A stretch of DNA of 64,000 nt, from assembly GCA_019084245.1 (NCBI GenBank), contig JAHRFE010000036.1:98025-162024 (forward strand), in the 5' to 3' direction. How positions within the stretch are numbered: the stretch's first letter is position 1; every line of letters starts with the position of its first letter. This DNA is from Hoeflea sp. (GTDB lineage: Bacteria > Pseudomonadota > Alphaproteobacteria > Rhizobiales > Rhizobiaceae). Under the pieces are notes generated by a model. It searched no databases, was not told where the DNA came from, and saw only the letters and a program-made list of their open reading frames with translations. Below are positions 7,870 through 17,308 of this stretch, piece by piece. Made by a program: the position numbers and the translations under genes.

Positions 7870-8976
7870 ATGTTTGATTCAGGGTGGATGCTTGCGCTGT
7901 CGGGCTGTCTGGTCGGCGCCATTATTGGTTTTGCCGCGCGCAAAAGCCATTTTTGCACGATGGCGGCTCTGGAACGCCATTGGTATGCGGGCGACGACCG
8001 CCCGCTCCGGGCTTGGGCGCTGGCTGCGTTCACGGCGCTGATCGCCACGCAACTGCTCGGCGCCGCGGGCGTGGCCGGGCTTGACCAATCCTTCTATCTG
8101 ACCGAGCCGCTGTCGCTCGCCGGCGCCATCGTCGGCGGATTGATGTTCGGCCTCGGCATGGCGCTTGTCGGCACCTGCGGCTTCGGCGCGCTGGTGCGGC
8201 TTGGCGGCGGCAATCTGCGCGCGCTGGTGGTGCTGACCGGCCTCGGGCTTGCAGCGCTGGCCGCCCAGCGCGGCGTCACCGCCCACATCCGCGCGGTTCT
8301 GTTCGATCCATGGGCTGTCGATCTCTCAGGCTTGGGCGGACAATCGGTAGGCGCACTGATCTCGCGCGCCACGGGCTTCAACGCGACACTGCCGCTGGCG
8401 CTGCTCATCGGTGCTGCGGGACTGTGGTGGGTGTTCAGATCGGCAAGTTTCCGCGCCGACCGCAACCGGCTGATCGCCGGCGTGGTCATCGGGCTGTGCA
8501 TCGCCGCGGGCTGGGTGATCACCAGTCTGTTTGCGGCTCAGGCGCTCTACCCGGTTCAGGTCGAGGCCGGCTCCTTCGTCATGCCCGTGGGCGAAACCAT
8601 CCTGCAGATCATCACCGTCACCGGCGAACTGCCCGATTACGGCATCGGCATCGTCATCGGCGTGTTCCTGGGCGCAGCCGTCTCCGCGTTCCGCTCCGAT
8701 GACATGCGCTGGGAAGCCTGCGACGACGCCCGCGAGTTGAGCCGCCACCTGCTCGGCGCCTTTCTCATGGGAACCGGCGGCGTCTTTGCGCTCGGCTGCA
8801 CCATCGGCCAGGGCGTCAGCGCCTTCTCGGTGATGGCGATCTCCGCCCCGATCGTGATGATCTCGATCGCCGCCGGCGCCCGCATGGGCCTCGGCCTGCT
8901 GGTTGAAGGCAACGCCTTCAGCTTCATCGCCGACTGGCGGGCGCCAAAAGCTCAGCCGGAAGCCACGAAACGGTAA
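7870..8976 (+). CDS. YeeE/YedE-family sulfur-compound importer (SoxT-like)
   Basis: YeeE/YedE proteins import thiosulfate or related sulfur species by relay through conserved cysteines. This 368-residue protein has about ten membrane helices, the motif ARKSHFCTMAALER near residue 25, GMALVGTCGFGALVRLGGGN near 97 and FALGCTIGQGVSAFSVM near 315, the three family cysteine motifs. ATG 7870 has GGGAGGAG upstream; an upstream TTG frame start at 7819 lacks one. It follows soxR by 93 bp, and sox-linked copies are called SoxT. Its 3' end overlaps the convergent metallo-beta-lactamase gene by 25 bp. Confidence 0.85.
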   Translation: MFDSGWMLALSGCLVGAIIGFAARKSHFCTMAALERHWYAGDDRPLRAWALAAFTALIATQLLGAAGVAGLDQSFYLTEPLSLAGAIVGGLMFGLGMALVGTCGFGALVRLGGGNLRALVVLTGLGLAALAAQRGVTAHIRAVLFDPWAVDLSGLGGQSVGALISRATGFNATLPLALLIGAAGLWWVFRSASFRADRNRLIAGVVIGLCIAAGWVITSLFAAQALYPVQVEAGSFVMPVGETILQIITVTGELPDYGIGIVIGVFLGAAVSAFRSDDMRWEACDDARELSRHLLGAFLMGTGGVFALGCTIGQGVSAFSVMAISAPIVMISIAAGARMGLGLLVEGNAFSFIADWRAPKAQPEATKR

Positions 8977-9878
8977 GCCGTCCCGTCGCGCTCCACCCGG
9001 CCCTCGCCGGGCCTGGGCAGATGGTAGGCGGTCAGCGCCGCCTTGTCCGTGGCAAGCCGGTCGAGCAGCTTGAGCCGCGTGGCGACGCCCATCTCCGGGT
9101 CCTGGTCCGAGCCGCTGGGCCAGGCAGGATGCTGGAACGACATGGCGAAATGCGTGAGCGCGTCGCCAGCCACCAGCACCGGCTCCGATCCGCCATGCAG
9201 CAGGAACGCCATGTGCCCCGGCGTATGTCCGGCGGTGTCGACGGCCTCCACCCCGGGCAGCACCTCGGCGCCTGGCTCGAACAGGTTGATCATGTCTTCG
9301 AGATGAGCAAGCCGGTTTTGTGCGCCGACGGCGAATGTCTTGCGTTCTTCAGGCATGGCGTCAACCGTTCCCGGATCGCGCCAGAACTCCCATTCCGCAC
9401 GGCCCATGTGGAAGCTCGCATTGGAAAACAGCACCTCGTCGAAGTCATCGACCAGCCCCCAGAGATGGTCGGGATGGCAATGGGTGAAGACCACGTCGGT
9501 GACATCAGCCGGATCAAAGCCGGCCTCTGCCATGTTGTCGAGAAGCTTGCCCGCCGACGGCATGAAATTGGGGCCGGATCCCACATCGAACATGATCAGC
9601 CTGTCACCTGATTTCAGGAACGGAACATTGCACTCAGGGGTCAATGTGTCTGTCGGCTGCCCGTTTTCCGTGAGCAACGCCACAAGCTCATCCATCGGCA
9701 CATCCGGATAGGAAAAATCCAGCGGCAACACCAGGTTGCCGTCGCTGACGGTGCTCAGCACCGCCTCGCCGATCTCCAGGGCGCGGGCCGGTCGCAGCCC
9801 CACCGGCAACAGCAATGCACCCGCCGCAGCCACGCTGGTCCGCAGCAAGTTGCGTCTCGTCAGATCAAGCGATGTCAT
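8952..9878 (-). CDS. Tat-exported metallo-beta-lactamase-fold hydrolase (SoxH-like)
   Basis: A 308-residue zinc hydrolase of the metallo-beta-lactamase superfamily. The N-terminus is a Tat signal (LTRRNLLRTSVAAAGALLLP). Metal ligands are seen in FTHCHPDHLWG near residue 125, DTAGHTPGHMAF near 215 and VAGDALTHFA near 240. GGAGG lies 6 bases before ATG 9878; a longer start at 9893 is less likely. sox clusters such as that of Paracoccus include soxH, a periplasmic relative of this fold with unclear substrate; that is the likely counterpart. It lies between two YeeE genes and converges on the first. Substrate not determinable. Confidence 0.75.
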   Translation of the reverse strand: MTSLDLTRRNLLRTSVAAAGALLLPVGLRPARALEIGEAVLSTVSDGNLVLPLDFSYPDVPMDELVALLTENGQPTDTLTPECNVPFLKSGDRLIMFDVGSGPNFMPSAGKLLDNMAEAGFDPADVTDVVFTHCHPDHLWGLVDDFDEVLFSNASFHMGRAEWEFWRDPGTVDAMPEERKTFAVGAQNRLAHLEDMINLFEPGAEVLPGVEAVDTAGHTPGHMAFLLHGGSEPVLVAGDALTHFAMSFQHPAWPSGSDQDPEMGVATRLKLLDRLATDKAALTAYHLPRPGEGRVERDGTAYRFVASG

Positions 9879-9964
9879 GATATTCCTCCACATAGATTTA
9901 TTTGAATATTTGCCTTTGTCTTGACTGAGGTCAATGCCTGTTCCCGCAATTGGGGTATTTTGGC

Positions 9965-11101
9965 ATGAAAGGAAATGGTTCGATGGAACTTGAGCTGCTT
10001 GCCGACCGGTTCGGCGACAAATGGACGCTTTTGATCGGCGGCGCGGTGATCGGTGCCTTGTTCGGCGCCTTTGCCCAGCAGAGCCGTTTCTGCCTGCGCG
10101 CGGCTGCCATCGAATTTTCCCGCGGCCAGGTCGGCGGCAAGATGGCGGTCTGGCTCATCGTGTTTTCCACCGCGATCGCCGGAACCCTGCTGCTGTCGGC
10201 AATGGACCTGTTCAGCGCCACCGAAACCCGCCAGCTGGCCTCGCCGCAAAGCCTCTCCGGTGCTGCCCTCGGCGGGCTGATGTTCGGCGTCGGCATGGTT
10301 TTGGCGCGCGGCTGCTCGTCCCGGCTGCTGGTGCTGTCGGCCACGGGAAACCTGCGCGCCCTGCTCTCGGGCCTGGTGTTCGCGGTCGTGGCGCAAGCCA
10401 GCCTGCATGGGTTTCTCTCTCCGCTGCGCGAAGCGCTGGCAACGCCGCTGACGACGCTGTCGATCGGATCCAATGACCTTCTGGTCCTGTCCGGCGTGTC
10501 CGAAACAACCGCCTTCGCGCTGGTGCTGATAGGCTTCATGGCAAGCCTTTGGCTGGCTATGTGGCGCAAGATCGGCATCTGGAAGACGCTCGCTTCCTTC
10601 CTGGTGGGGGCCTGCATTCCGCTCGCCTGGTGGTTCACCAAATCCATGACCGGGATCGCCTTCGAGCCGGTGACGATCGAATCCTTGAGTTTCACCGGCC
10701 CCTCGGCGGACACGCTGATGCTGTTTCTGTCGCAGCCCGGGTCGATGATCGATTTCGATGTCGGCTTGGTGCCCGGCGTGTTCCTCGGCGCATTTCTGGC
10801 AGCGCTCGTAACCGGCGAGCTCGAACTTCAGGGCTTTGAGGGCGGCGGATCGATGCGGCGCTATCTCGCTGGCGCCGCTCTGATGGGCTTTGGCGGCATG
10901 CTGGCCGGCGGTTGCGCCGTGGGCGCGGGTGTCACCGGCGCAAGCATTTTCGCGCTGACCGCCTGGGTCACCCTGTTCTCGATCTGGATCGCGGCATCTG
11001 CCACCGACTGGCTGGTCGACCGCAAGCTGCCCGAACGGCAATCGCACGCCGCCCTCCCGGCTCAACAGGCCCAACCCGTCACTATCCGGACCAGCGAATA
11101 G
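9965..11101 (+). CDS. Second YeeE/YedE-family sulfur-compound importer
   Basis: A 378-residue polytopic membrane protein of the same family as the one at 7870, but clearly divergent from it. Cysteine motifs are FAQQSRFCLRAAAIEF near residue 30, GMVLARGCSSRLLVLSATGN near 112 and GGMLAGGCAVGAGVTGAS near 315. In-frame starts are TTG 9950, ATG 9965 and ATG 9983; none has a strong ribosome site, so the start is uncertain. It diverges from the SoxH-like gene across about 85 bp. Together the three genes form a sulfur uptake and processing group attached to sox. Confidence 0.82.
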   Translation: MKGNGSMELELLADRFGDKWTLLIGGAVIGALFGAFAQQSRFCLRAAAIEFSRGQVGGKMAVWLIVFSTAIAGTLLLSAMDLFSATETRQLASPQSLSGAALGGLMFGVGMVLARGCSSRLLVLSATGNLRALLSGLVFAVVAQASLHGFLSPLREALATPLTTLSIGSNDLLVLSGVSETTAFALVLIGFMASLWLAMWRKIGIWKTLASFLVGACIPLAWWFTKSMTGIAFEPVTIESLSFTGPSADTLMLFLSQPGSMIDFDVGLVPGVFLGAFLAALVTGELELQGFEGGGSMRRYLAGAALMGFGGMLAGGCAVGAGVTGASIFALTAWVTLFSIWIAASATDWLVDRKLPERQSHAALPAQQAQPVTIRTSE

Positions 11102-11392
11102 CAAAACCGCCAGACGGACCACGCTCTCCGTACATCCGGGAGTGAACGTGATCCTGCCTGGCGGCCCTTCGCCCTGCGCCCTTTGCGGGCGTCGTTATCG
11201 ATCCCCTCTGGATCTGACATAATCAAAGCAGGAAGCGTGCCAGTTTGCGGAAGGTCGGCAATCCCGGGCTTCACGCCGAATATTCTCTAACCCTTTGAGA
11301 CTGATGCAAGTTCAATGGGCAGGGTGAGACGAGGAGGATTGCATTCGCCCAAATCATGGGCAGACATTACTTGCCCGTTGCGGACACGCGCC
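11102..11392. other. Intergenic stretch without recognised gene
   Basis: Between the end of the second YeeE gene and the end of urtE on the opposite strand. Only a weak hairpin (GCCCA/TGGGC near 11347-11361) is seen; short open frames here look like noise. No RNA gene recognised. Confidence 0.5.
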
Positions 11393-12088
11393 TCACACGG
11401 AAACCGCTTCGCGCAACCTGTCCTTGGTCAGGCTCTCGCGGTCGCCCGCCATTTTGACTTCGCCGCGCTCGATCACGCAGAACCGGTCGGCCAGGCCGTA
11501 GGCAAATTCGAAATATTGCTCCACCAGCACGATCGCCATCTTGCCTTCGTCGCGCAGGAGCGCGATGACGCGGCCGATCTGCTGGATGATGTTGGGCTGG
11601 ATGCCCTCGGTGGGCTCGTCCAGCAGCAAGAGCTTCGGCCGGGTGATCAGCGCCCGCGCGATGCTGAGCTGCTGCTGCTGGCCGCCCGACAGATCGCCGC
11701 CGCGGCGATTGCGCATGTCCTTGAGCACCGGGAACAGCTCGTAGATATGATCCGGGATCCGGTGCTCGCTGCGCGGCAGACAGGCAAATCCGGTCTCCAG
11801 ATTCTCGGTCACCGTCAGCAGCGGGAAGATGTCCCGGCCCTGCGGCACGTAGCCAACGCCCCTGGCGGCCAGCTGATGCGCCGGGATCCTGCCGATCACC
11901 TGCCCGTCGAGATGGTATTCGCCGCCCGAGCGGTGATGCACGCCGGAGATGGCCTTGAGCAGACTGGTCTTGCCCACGCCATTGGTGCCCATCACGCAAG
12001 TCACCTGCCCGACATCGGCTTTCAGCGAAATGCCCTTGAGGATCTGCGACTGGCCGTAATGCAGCGTCAGGTTTTCAACATTCAGCAT
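11393..12088 (-). CDS. urtE: Urea ABC transporter ATP-binding protein UrtE
   Basis: One of two ATPases of the UrtABCDE urea importer (a branched-chain-amino-acid-type ABC system). The 231-residue protein has Walker A MGTNGVGKTSLL near residue 36, the signature DLSGGQQQQLSIARAL near 135, and Walker B LLLLDEPTEGIQPNII near 155. It has the LivF-like short form with a QILKGISL start typical of UrtE. It begins 3 bp after the urtD stop, the last gene of the operon. The complete five-gene order decides the urea assignment. Confidence 0.93.
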   Translation of the reverse strand: MLNVENLTLHYGQSQILKGISLKADVGQVTCVMGTNGVGKTSLLKAISGVHHRSGGEYHLDGQVIGRIPAHQLAARGVGYVPQGRDIFPLLTVTENLETGFACLPRSEHRIPDHIYELFPVLKDMRNRRGGDLSGGQQQQLSIARALITRPKLLLLDEPTEGIQPNIIQQIGRVIALLRDEGKMAIVLVEQYFEFAYGLADRFCVIERGEVKMAGDRESLTKDRLREAVSV

Positions 12089-12091
12089 TCT

Positions 12092-12832
12092 CTAGCGCCC
12101 CAGATAGACATCAATGACCTCGGCATTGGCGGTGACGTGGTCGAGAGACCCTTCCGCCAGAACCGATCCCTCGTGCAGCACCGTCACCTTGCAATCGAGC
12201 CGGCGGACAAATTCCATGTCGTGCTCGACCACCACGACCGCCCGGGTTTCCGCAGCCCTGCGCAACAGGTCGGTGGTGTGCTCGCGCTCGCCCAGGGTCA
12301 TTCCGGCCGCGGGCTCGTCGACCAGCAGCAGCTTGGGCTCCTGCGCCAGCAGCATGCCGATCTCGAGCCATTGCTTCTGCCCGTGGGAGAGTTCGCCCGC
12401 AATGCGGTCAAGCTCGTCTGACAAGCCGATTTCCTCGGCAAGCGCCAGCACGCGGCTCCCGTCTTCCACTGTTGCCCGGTATCCCAGCACCGAAAACGGC
12501 AGCCGGTCATTGCTCAGGGCCATCATCAGATTGTCGCGCACGCTTTGCGCCTCGAACACCGTCGGGCGCTGGAACTTGCGGCCGACGCCCGCGCGCGCGA
12601 TCTGGCTTTCCGACAGGCGCAGAAGGTCGAGCTGCGGCTCGCCAAACCGCACCCTGCCCTCGTCGGGCCTTGTCTTGCCGGTGACGATGTCCATGAAGGT
12701 GGTCTTGCCGGCCCCGTTGGGTCCGATGATCGCGCGCAATTCCTGTTCGCCGATCTCGAACGACAAATTGTTGATCGCCTTGAAGCCGTCAAACGACACC
12801 GAAATCGAGGTGACTTCGAGAAGTGAACTCAC
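12092..12832 (-). CDS. urtD: Urea ABC transporter ATP-binding protein UrtD
   Basis: The second ATPase of the urea importer. From GTG 12832 it is 246 residues, with Walker A IIGPNGAGKTTFMDIVTG near residue 40, signature ELSHGQKQWLEIGMLLAQEP near 150, and Walker B LLLVDEPAAGMTLGE. A longer frame opens at 12931 but would read through the urtC 3' end; GTG 12832 overlaps the urtC stop as GTGA, the usual coupling in this operon. The LivG-like insertion before the signature is present. Confidence 0.93.
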   Translation of the reverse strand: MSSLLEVTSISVSFDGFKAINNLSFEIGEQELRAIIGPNGAGKTTFMDIVTGKTRPDEGRVRFGEPQLDLLRLSESQIARAGVGRKFQRPTVFEAQSVRDNLMMALSNDRLPFSVLGYRATVEDGSRVLALAEEIGLSDELDRIAGELSHGQKQWLEIGMLLAQEPKLLLVDEPAAGMTLGEREHTTDLLRRAAETRAVVVVEHDMEFVRRLDCKVTVLHEGSVLAEGSLDHVTANAEVIDVYLGR

Positions 12833-13998
12833 GCCGCATCCTTTCTGACCAGCCGATCGAACAACCCGCCGATGCCCTTGGGCATGAACAGCGTCACCAG
12901 CACGAAGCCGAGCCCCAGCAGTACCTGCCACCAGTCGACCCAGTTGATGGTGTAGAATCCGAGCGGAATGCTCGGCGCCTGCCCGCCGGTGAACCAGGAG
13001 GACAACAGCGAGACCGTCGCCGCGCCGATGACCGCGCCATAGAGCCGCCCGCGCCCGCCGATCGCTACCCAGACCGCGAGATAGATCGAGGCGATGGGCG
13101 CGATTTCCGCCGGATTGATGATCCCTGCCTGCGGATAATAGAGCGCCCCCGCAATCGCGGCGATCACGGCGGTCAGCGTGAACACCACCAGCTTGTAGGC
13201 TTCCACCGGATAGCCCATAAAGCGGATGCGCGTCTCGTCATCTCGGATGGCGCGGATGACGTTACCGAACTTGCCCGAGACCACCCAGGCAGCGAGCAGA
13301 TAACCCAAGCCCAGCGCCAGCGCGGAGGCCAGGAAAAACCAGACCGAGACGACAGATTGCGGCACATCGGTGAGCCCTGGCAAGTTCTGCAGCCCCGACA
13401 GGCCATTGTTGCCGCGCAGGCCGCTGTCGTTCTGGAACAGGTAGAGCGACAGCGCCAGCGTCATCGCCTGGGTCAGGATCGACAGATACACTCCCGTCAC
13501 CCGTGAACGGAACGCGAGCCAGCCGAACACCAGCGCCAAGAGACCAGGCACCAGAACCACCAGCGCCAGCTGGGCAAAGAGGCTGTCAGCGAAATACCAG
13601 ACAACCGGAATTTCGGCGCCACCGACGACGCCGAAGATCTGCGTGCCGATGCCCTCGCGGATCTCTTCCGCCGTGGGCGGCAGTTCAGCACTGGCGAGCG
13701 AGGCGATGACGATGTCCTTGGTCCGCTCATACATCAGCCACATGCCGATCATGTAGCCGCCGAGTCCGAAGAAGGCGAAATGGCCGAGTGACAGGATCCC
13801 GCAATAGCCCCAGACCAGATCCATGGCGATGGCGATCAGGCACAGGCAGAGCGTCTTGCCGAGGATCTTGACGAAGCTGGTCGACACCAGCCCCAGGCCA
13901 AATCCTTCCGACAGGACCGTGATGACGATGGTGAAGATCGCGAGAAGCGAGATGAAGATCAGCACCGATGGTTGCTGCGCAAACAGGGAACGCTGCAT
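12829..13998 (-). CDS. urtC: Urea ABC transporter permease UrtC
   Basis: One of the two inner-membrane permeases of the urea importer. The 389-residue protein has about nine to ten membrane helices and the LivM-type segment LVWGYCGILSLGHFAFFGLGGYMIGMW (start near residue 62). A later YLAVWVAIGGRGRLYGAVIGA stretch matches the conserved cytoplasmic loop that contacts the ATPases. It starts 3 bp after urtB and overlaps urtD by 4 bp, so the operon is tightly coupled. Confidence 0.93.
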   Translation of the reverse strand: MQRSLFAQQPSVLIFISLLAIFTIVITVLSEGFGLGLVSTSFVKILGKTLCLCLIAIAMDLVWGYCGILSLGHFAFFGLGGYMIGMWLMYERTKDIVIASLASAELPPTAEEIREGIGTQIFGVVGGAEIPVVWYFADSLFAQLALVVLVPGLLALVFGWLAFRSRVTGVYLSILTQAMTLALSLYLFQNDSGLRGNNGLSGLQNLPGLTDVPQSVVSVWFFLASALALGLGYLLAAWVVSGKFGNVIRAIRDDETRIRFMGYPVEAYKLVVFTLTAVIAAIAGALYYPQAGIINPAEIAPIASIYLAVWVAIGGRGRLYGAVIGAATVSLLSSWFTGGQAPSIPLGFYTINWVDWWQVLLGLGFVLVTLFMPKGIGGLFDRLVRKDAA

Positions 13999-14001
13999 GA
14001 C

Positions 14002-15951
14002 CTAATCCCCCGCCGCACGGCCCTTGAGCGCGATAATGCCCTTGGGTCTGAACTGAATGAAAATGATGATGAAGATGATCATGTAGGTCTGCGCCGCGAG
14101 CGTGTTCGACGGGTTGAAGAACTCGATCACCTTCTGCAGCGAGCCGATCATGCCGGCGCCGGCGAGCGTGCCCCAGATGTTGCCGACCCCGCCCACCACC
14201 ACGGTCATGAAGCTTTGGACGATGTAGCCCGAGCCGAGCTCCGAGGTCACCTTGGCGAACAACCCGATAGCGACGCCGGCGATGCCGGCGATGCCGGAGC
14301 CGAGCCCGAAGGTCATCATGTTGATCCTGTCCGGATTGATCCCCATCGACGAGGCCATGCGCGGGTTTTGCGTCACCGCCCGGATCTCGAGCCCAAGCCT
14401 CGTGCGCTTGAGGATGAACAGCAGCAGGCCCATGAACACGACGGCGAGCACGAAGATGGCGATCCGGATGTAGCTCACCGAAACCACATCGTTGAGCGCC
14501 CAGGCGCCATCCAGCCAGGACGGCGATGTCAGCGGCCGCGCCTGCGTGCCGAAGATGTTCTTGGCGATCTGCTGGAGCGCGATGGAGATGCCGAAGGTGG
14601 CGAGAAGCGTTTCGAGCGGCCGATGCGCCAGATGCCGGATCACCAGCCGTTCGAGCGCGACGCCGGCCATGAACGCCACGGCGAAGGCCAGCGGCAGCGC
14701 CACCAGAATGGAGGCCGTATAGTTGGGGATGAATTGCTGGACGACATAGCCGGTATAGGCGCCGATCATGATGAATTCGCCATGGGCCATGTTGATCACG
14801 CCCATCACGCCGAAGGTGATGGCAAGGCCGATGGCCGCCAGGAAGTAGATCGAGGCCAGCGACAGACCGTCAAGCGCCAGCGAGATAAACCGGTAGAACC
14901 CGACCGTGCCGCTGATGTCCGACAGGGTTTGCCGAGCCGCGGTGGTGAGCGCCGGATCGGGCTCGGAATAGATTTCGGCGAACACGTGGGCCGCCACGGC
15001 AGATCGCTGCTCCTCGCGACTGACCAGCGGCGGCACCGCGCCCGCCGCGGCGAGCGCCAGATAGGCCCGGTCGCGTGCCTCCTGGGTCACCAGATCGGCC
15101 ACGGGAATGTCCGCGACCGCGCCATCCTGAATATTGGCGATCAACGCGCGCTTGCGCTCGGAAAGCGGCACGATCGGCCGCGCCTTGCCGGCATCGACCA
15201 ACAATTGATAGGCTACCTCCGGCTCGATGTCGCTGCCGGGCGTGAGCAGCCGCGCCACATTGACGCCTTCCGGCGTCGCATCGAAGACCTTTATGCTGGT
15301 CGCCACCAGCGGATTGAGCGCCGCGCGGGCATCAACGCCCGGGTCGCCGGCAAAACTCTCGATGGCTGCGACACGGTTGGCGGAATCGCTGCCGAACCTG
15401 ATGGTCAGCAGCCGCTCCAGCCGTTCCTTCCGCGCCTTGATGTCGGGATCGGTCTCCGCCTCGATCGCCTCGCGCAAGATGCTCAGATGCGATTGATTGG
15501 CGTCACGCGCAAGCGCGGTCAGCGCCTGCAAACGCCGCGCCGGATCAGGATCGGACAGTTGAAATTGAACAAGTGCTGCAGCGATGACGGCGCGCACACC
15601 GCTGTTGGGATTGAGATTGGAAAGCTCGCTTCGGTCGGCGAGACCCGCATCCGCACCGGTGTCGACATCGATCAGCATCACCTCATCGCCATCCGCCGGT
15701 TTGACGAAAAAGAACCGCCCGTCAGATCTGCGCTGCCAGACACCCTTCTCCCGCCAGTTCTCCAAGAACACCGCCACGCTGGGCAGCTGGCTGTCAACGA
15801 GGTCCTCGAGCACCGGGGAGATCGTCGTGCGCGAGGGTTTTTCGATCTTGGCGCGATGGGTTTCAAGCAGTGCGTTGAGACCGCCCTCCTGGGCGTGTGC
15901 GGGCGCAAGGCAGACCATCGCGGCTATCAGCAGACAGGCAAAGCGGAGCAT
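14002..15951 (-). CDS. urtB: Urea ABC transporter permease UrtB
   Basis: The second permease. From ATG 15951 it is 649 residues: a cleavable signal (MLRFACLLIAAMVCLAPAHA), then a periplasmic helical region of about 300 residues, then a LivH-type permease domain of about eight helices with GLAITFGVMGVINMAHGEF near residue 370 and VVVGGVGNIWGTLAGAG near the end. The long N-terminal domain is characteristic of UrtB and separates it from ordinary LivH. The frame extends to 16077, but that part overlaps the urtA 3' end. The start lacks a strong ribosome site. A terminator-like hairpin lies just upstream. Confidence 0.9.
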   Translation of the reverse strand: MLRFACLLIAAMVCLAPAHAQEGGLNALLETHRAKIEKPSRTTISPVLEDLVDSQLPSVAVFLENWREKGVWQRRSDGRFFFVKPADGDEVMLIDVDTGADAGLADRSELSNLNPNSGVRAVIAAALVQFQLSDPDPARRLQALTALARDANQSHLSILREAIEAETDPDIKARKERLERLLTIRFGSDSANRVAAIESFAGDPGVDARAALNPLVATSIKVFDATPEGVNVARLLTPGSDIEPEVAYQLLVDAGKARPIVPLSERKRALIANIQDGAVADIPVADLVTQEARDRAYLALAAAGAVPPLVSREEQRSAVAAHVFAEIYSEPDPALTTAARQTLSDISGTVGFYRFISLALDGLSLASIYFLAAIGLAITFGVMGVINMAHGEFIMIGAYTGYVVQQFIPNYTASILVALPLAFAVAFMAGVALERLVIRHLAHRPLETLLATFGISIALQQIAKNIFGTQARPLTSPSWLDGAWALNDVVSVSYIRIAIFVLAVVFMGLLLFILKRTRLGLEIRAVTQNPRMASSMGINPDRINMMTFGLGSGIAGIAGVAIGLFAKVTSELGSGYIVQSFMTVVVGGVGNIWGTLAGAGMIGSLQKVIEFFNPSNTLAAQTYMIIFIIIFIQFRPKGIIALKGRAAGD

Positions 15952-15977
15952 GGAAAACCGGACATGTTGGGAGAGCG

Positions 15978-15999
15978 AAAAGGGGGCCGCCAGGCCCCC
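15978..15999 (-). terminator. Attenuating terminator between urtA and urtB
   Basis: On the minus strand a 7-bp GC stem (GGGGGCC, loop TGGC, GGCCCCC) is followed by TTTT. It begins 16 bases after the urtA stop. Such partial terminators after the substrate-binding protein gene usually keep that protein in excess of the membrane parts. Confidence 0.7.
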
Positions 16000-16015
16000 T
16001 TCCCGTTCCAGGGGA

Positions 16016-17308
16016 TCAATAGTTGGAATTGAGCTGCACGCAGGTCTTGGTCTCGGTGTTGTACATGCCGCAGCCAAGCTCCTTCCAATCCGATTCCAGC
16101 ACGGCCGATTCCGGCAGGAAGTCGGTCCAGGCGTCGCCGGGAACCGGCTCGGTCTGGCTGACGATGGAAAACTGGCCGTCTGCCTGGATTTCGCCGATCA
16201 GCACCGGCTTGGTCAGGTGATGGTTCGGCAGCATTTCGGCTTCGGTGCCGGTCAGGTTCGGGAACTTCTGGCCGTACATGGCGGTGCGGACGGCATCGAC
16301 ATCGGTGGTGCCTGCGGCTTCGACTGCGTTCACCCACATGTTGAAGCCGATGTAATGGGCTTCCATCGGGTCGTTGGTGACACGCGCTTCGCCGGCAAAC
16401 GCCTTCCATTCCTTGATGAACTCGGCATTGACCGGGGATTCGGCCGACTGGAAGTAGTTCCAGGCGGCGAGGTGGCCGACGAGGTTGGTGGTGTCGAGGC
16501 CGGAGAGTTCTTCCTCGCCCACCGAGAAGGCCACCACCGGAATGTCGTCAGCCGAGATGCCGGCGGCCGCAAGCTCCTTGTAGAAACCGATATTGGCGTC
16601 GCCATTGATGGTCGAGATCACGCCCACCTTCTTGCCGTCGGCGCCCAGCGCAACCACGTCGGCCACGATCTTGGACCAGTCGGAATGACCGAACGGGGTG
16701 TAGTTGACGAAGATGTCCTCGGCCGCGATGCCCTTGTCCTTGAGGTACTGCTCGAGGATCTTGTTGGTCGTGCGTGGATAGACATAGTCGGTGCCGAGCA
16801 GCGCGAACTTCTCGACGCCGAGTTCTTCGAGGAAGTAGTCGGTTGCCGGAATCGCCTGCTGGTTGGGCGCAGCCCCCGTGTAGAAGACGTTCTTGGAGGA
16901 TTCTTCGCCCTCATACTGGACCGGGTAGAACAGGAGGCCGTTGAGCTCCTCGATCACCGGCAGGACCGACTTGCGGCTCACCGAGGTCCAGCAGCCGAAC
17001 ATGACGTCGACATTCTGGACGGTCATGAGTTCGCGGGCCTTTTCGGCAAACAGCGGCCAGTCGGATGCCGGGTCGACGACGACCGCCTCGAGCTGCTTGC
17101 CCAGCACGCCGCCCTTGGCGTTCTGCTGCGCGATCAGCATTTCCATCGTTTCTTTGAGCGTCGTTTCCGAGATAGCCATCGTGCCCGAAAGCGAGTGCAG
17201 GACACCAACCTTGATTGTCTCCTCCTGCGCATATGCCGAGTGGGTCAAGACGCTCGATGTAATCAGTGCCGCCGCCCCTGCGATCTGCAATTTAGTGGTA
17301 AATTTCAT
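16016..17308 (-). CDS. urtA: Urea ABC transporter substrate-binding protein UrtA
   Basis: The periplasmic urea-binding protein. From ATG 17308 (GGAGG 5 bases upstream) it is 430 residues with a signal peptide (to SAYAQ, about residue 27). ETIKVGVLHSLSGTMAISETTLKE opens the Leu/Ile/Val-binding-type fold; DFKPR is absent, but FYPVQYEGEESSKNVFYTGA near 130 and the PMEAHYIGFNMW region near 325 are UrtA-like. The open frame continues to 17632 through the promoter region and is not used. It is the first gene of urtABCDE. Confidence 0.93.
   Translation of the reverse strand: MKFTTKLQIAGAAALITSSVLTHSAYAQEETIKVGVLHSLSGTMAISETTLKETMEMLIAQQNAKGGVLGKQLEAVVVDPASDWPLFAEKARELMTVQNVDVMFGCWTSVSRKSVLPVIEELNGLLFYPVQYEGEESSKNVFYTGAAPNQQAIPATDYFLEELGVEKFALLGTDYVYPRTTNKILEQYLKDKGIAAEDIFVNYTPFGHSDWSKIVADVVALGADGKKVGVISTINGDANIGFYKELAAAGISADDIPVVAFSVGEEELSGLDTTNLVGHLAAWNYFQSAESPVNAEFIKEWKAFAGEARVTNDPMEAHYIGFNMWVNAVEAAGTTDVDAVRTAMYGQKFPNLTGTEAEMLPNHHLTKPVLIGEIQADGQFSIVSQTEPVPGDAWTDFLPESAVLESDWKELGCGMYNTETKTCVQLNSNY

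Noticed and set aside
9875-11122. 415-codon minus frame opposite the second YeeE gene
   Set aside because: Composition (Gln, His, Arg, Gly rich) is that of a shadow frame; the plus strand encodes a complete YeeE with all cysteine motifs.
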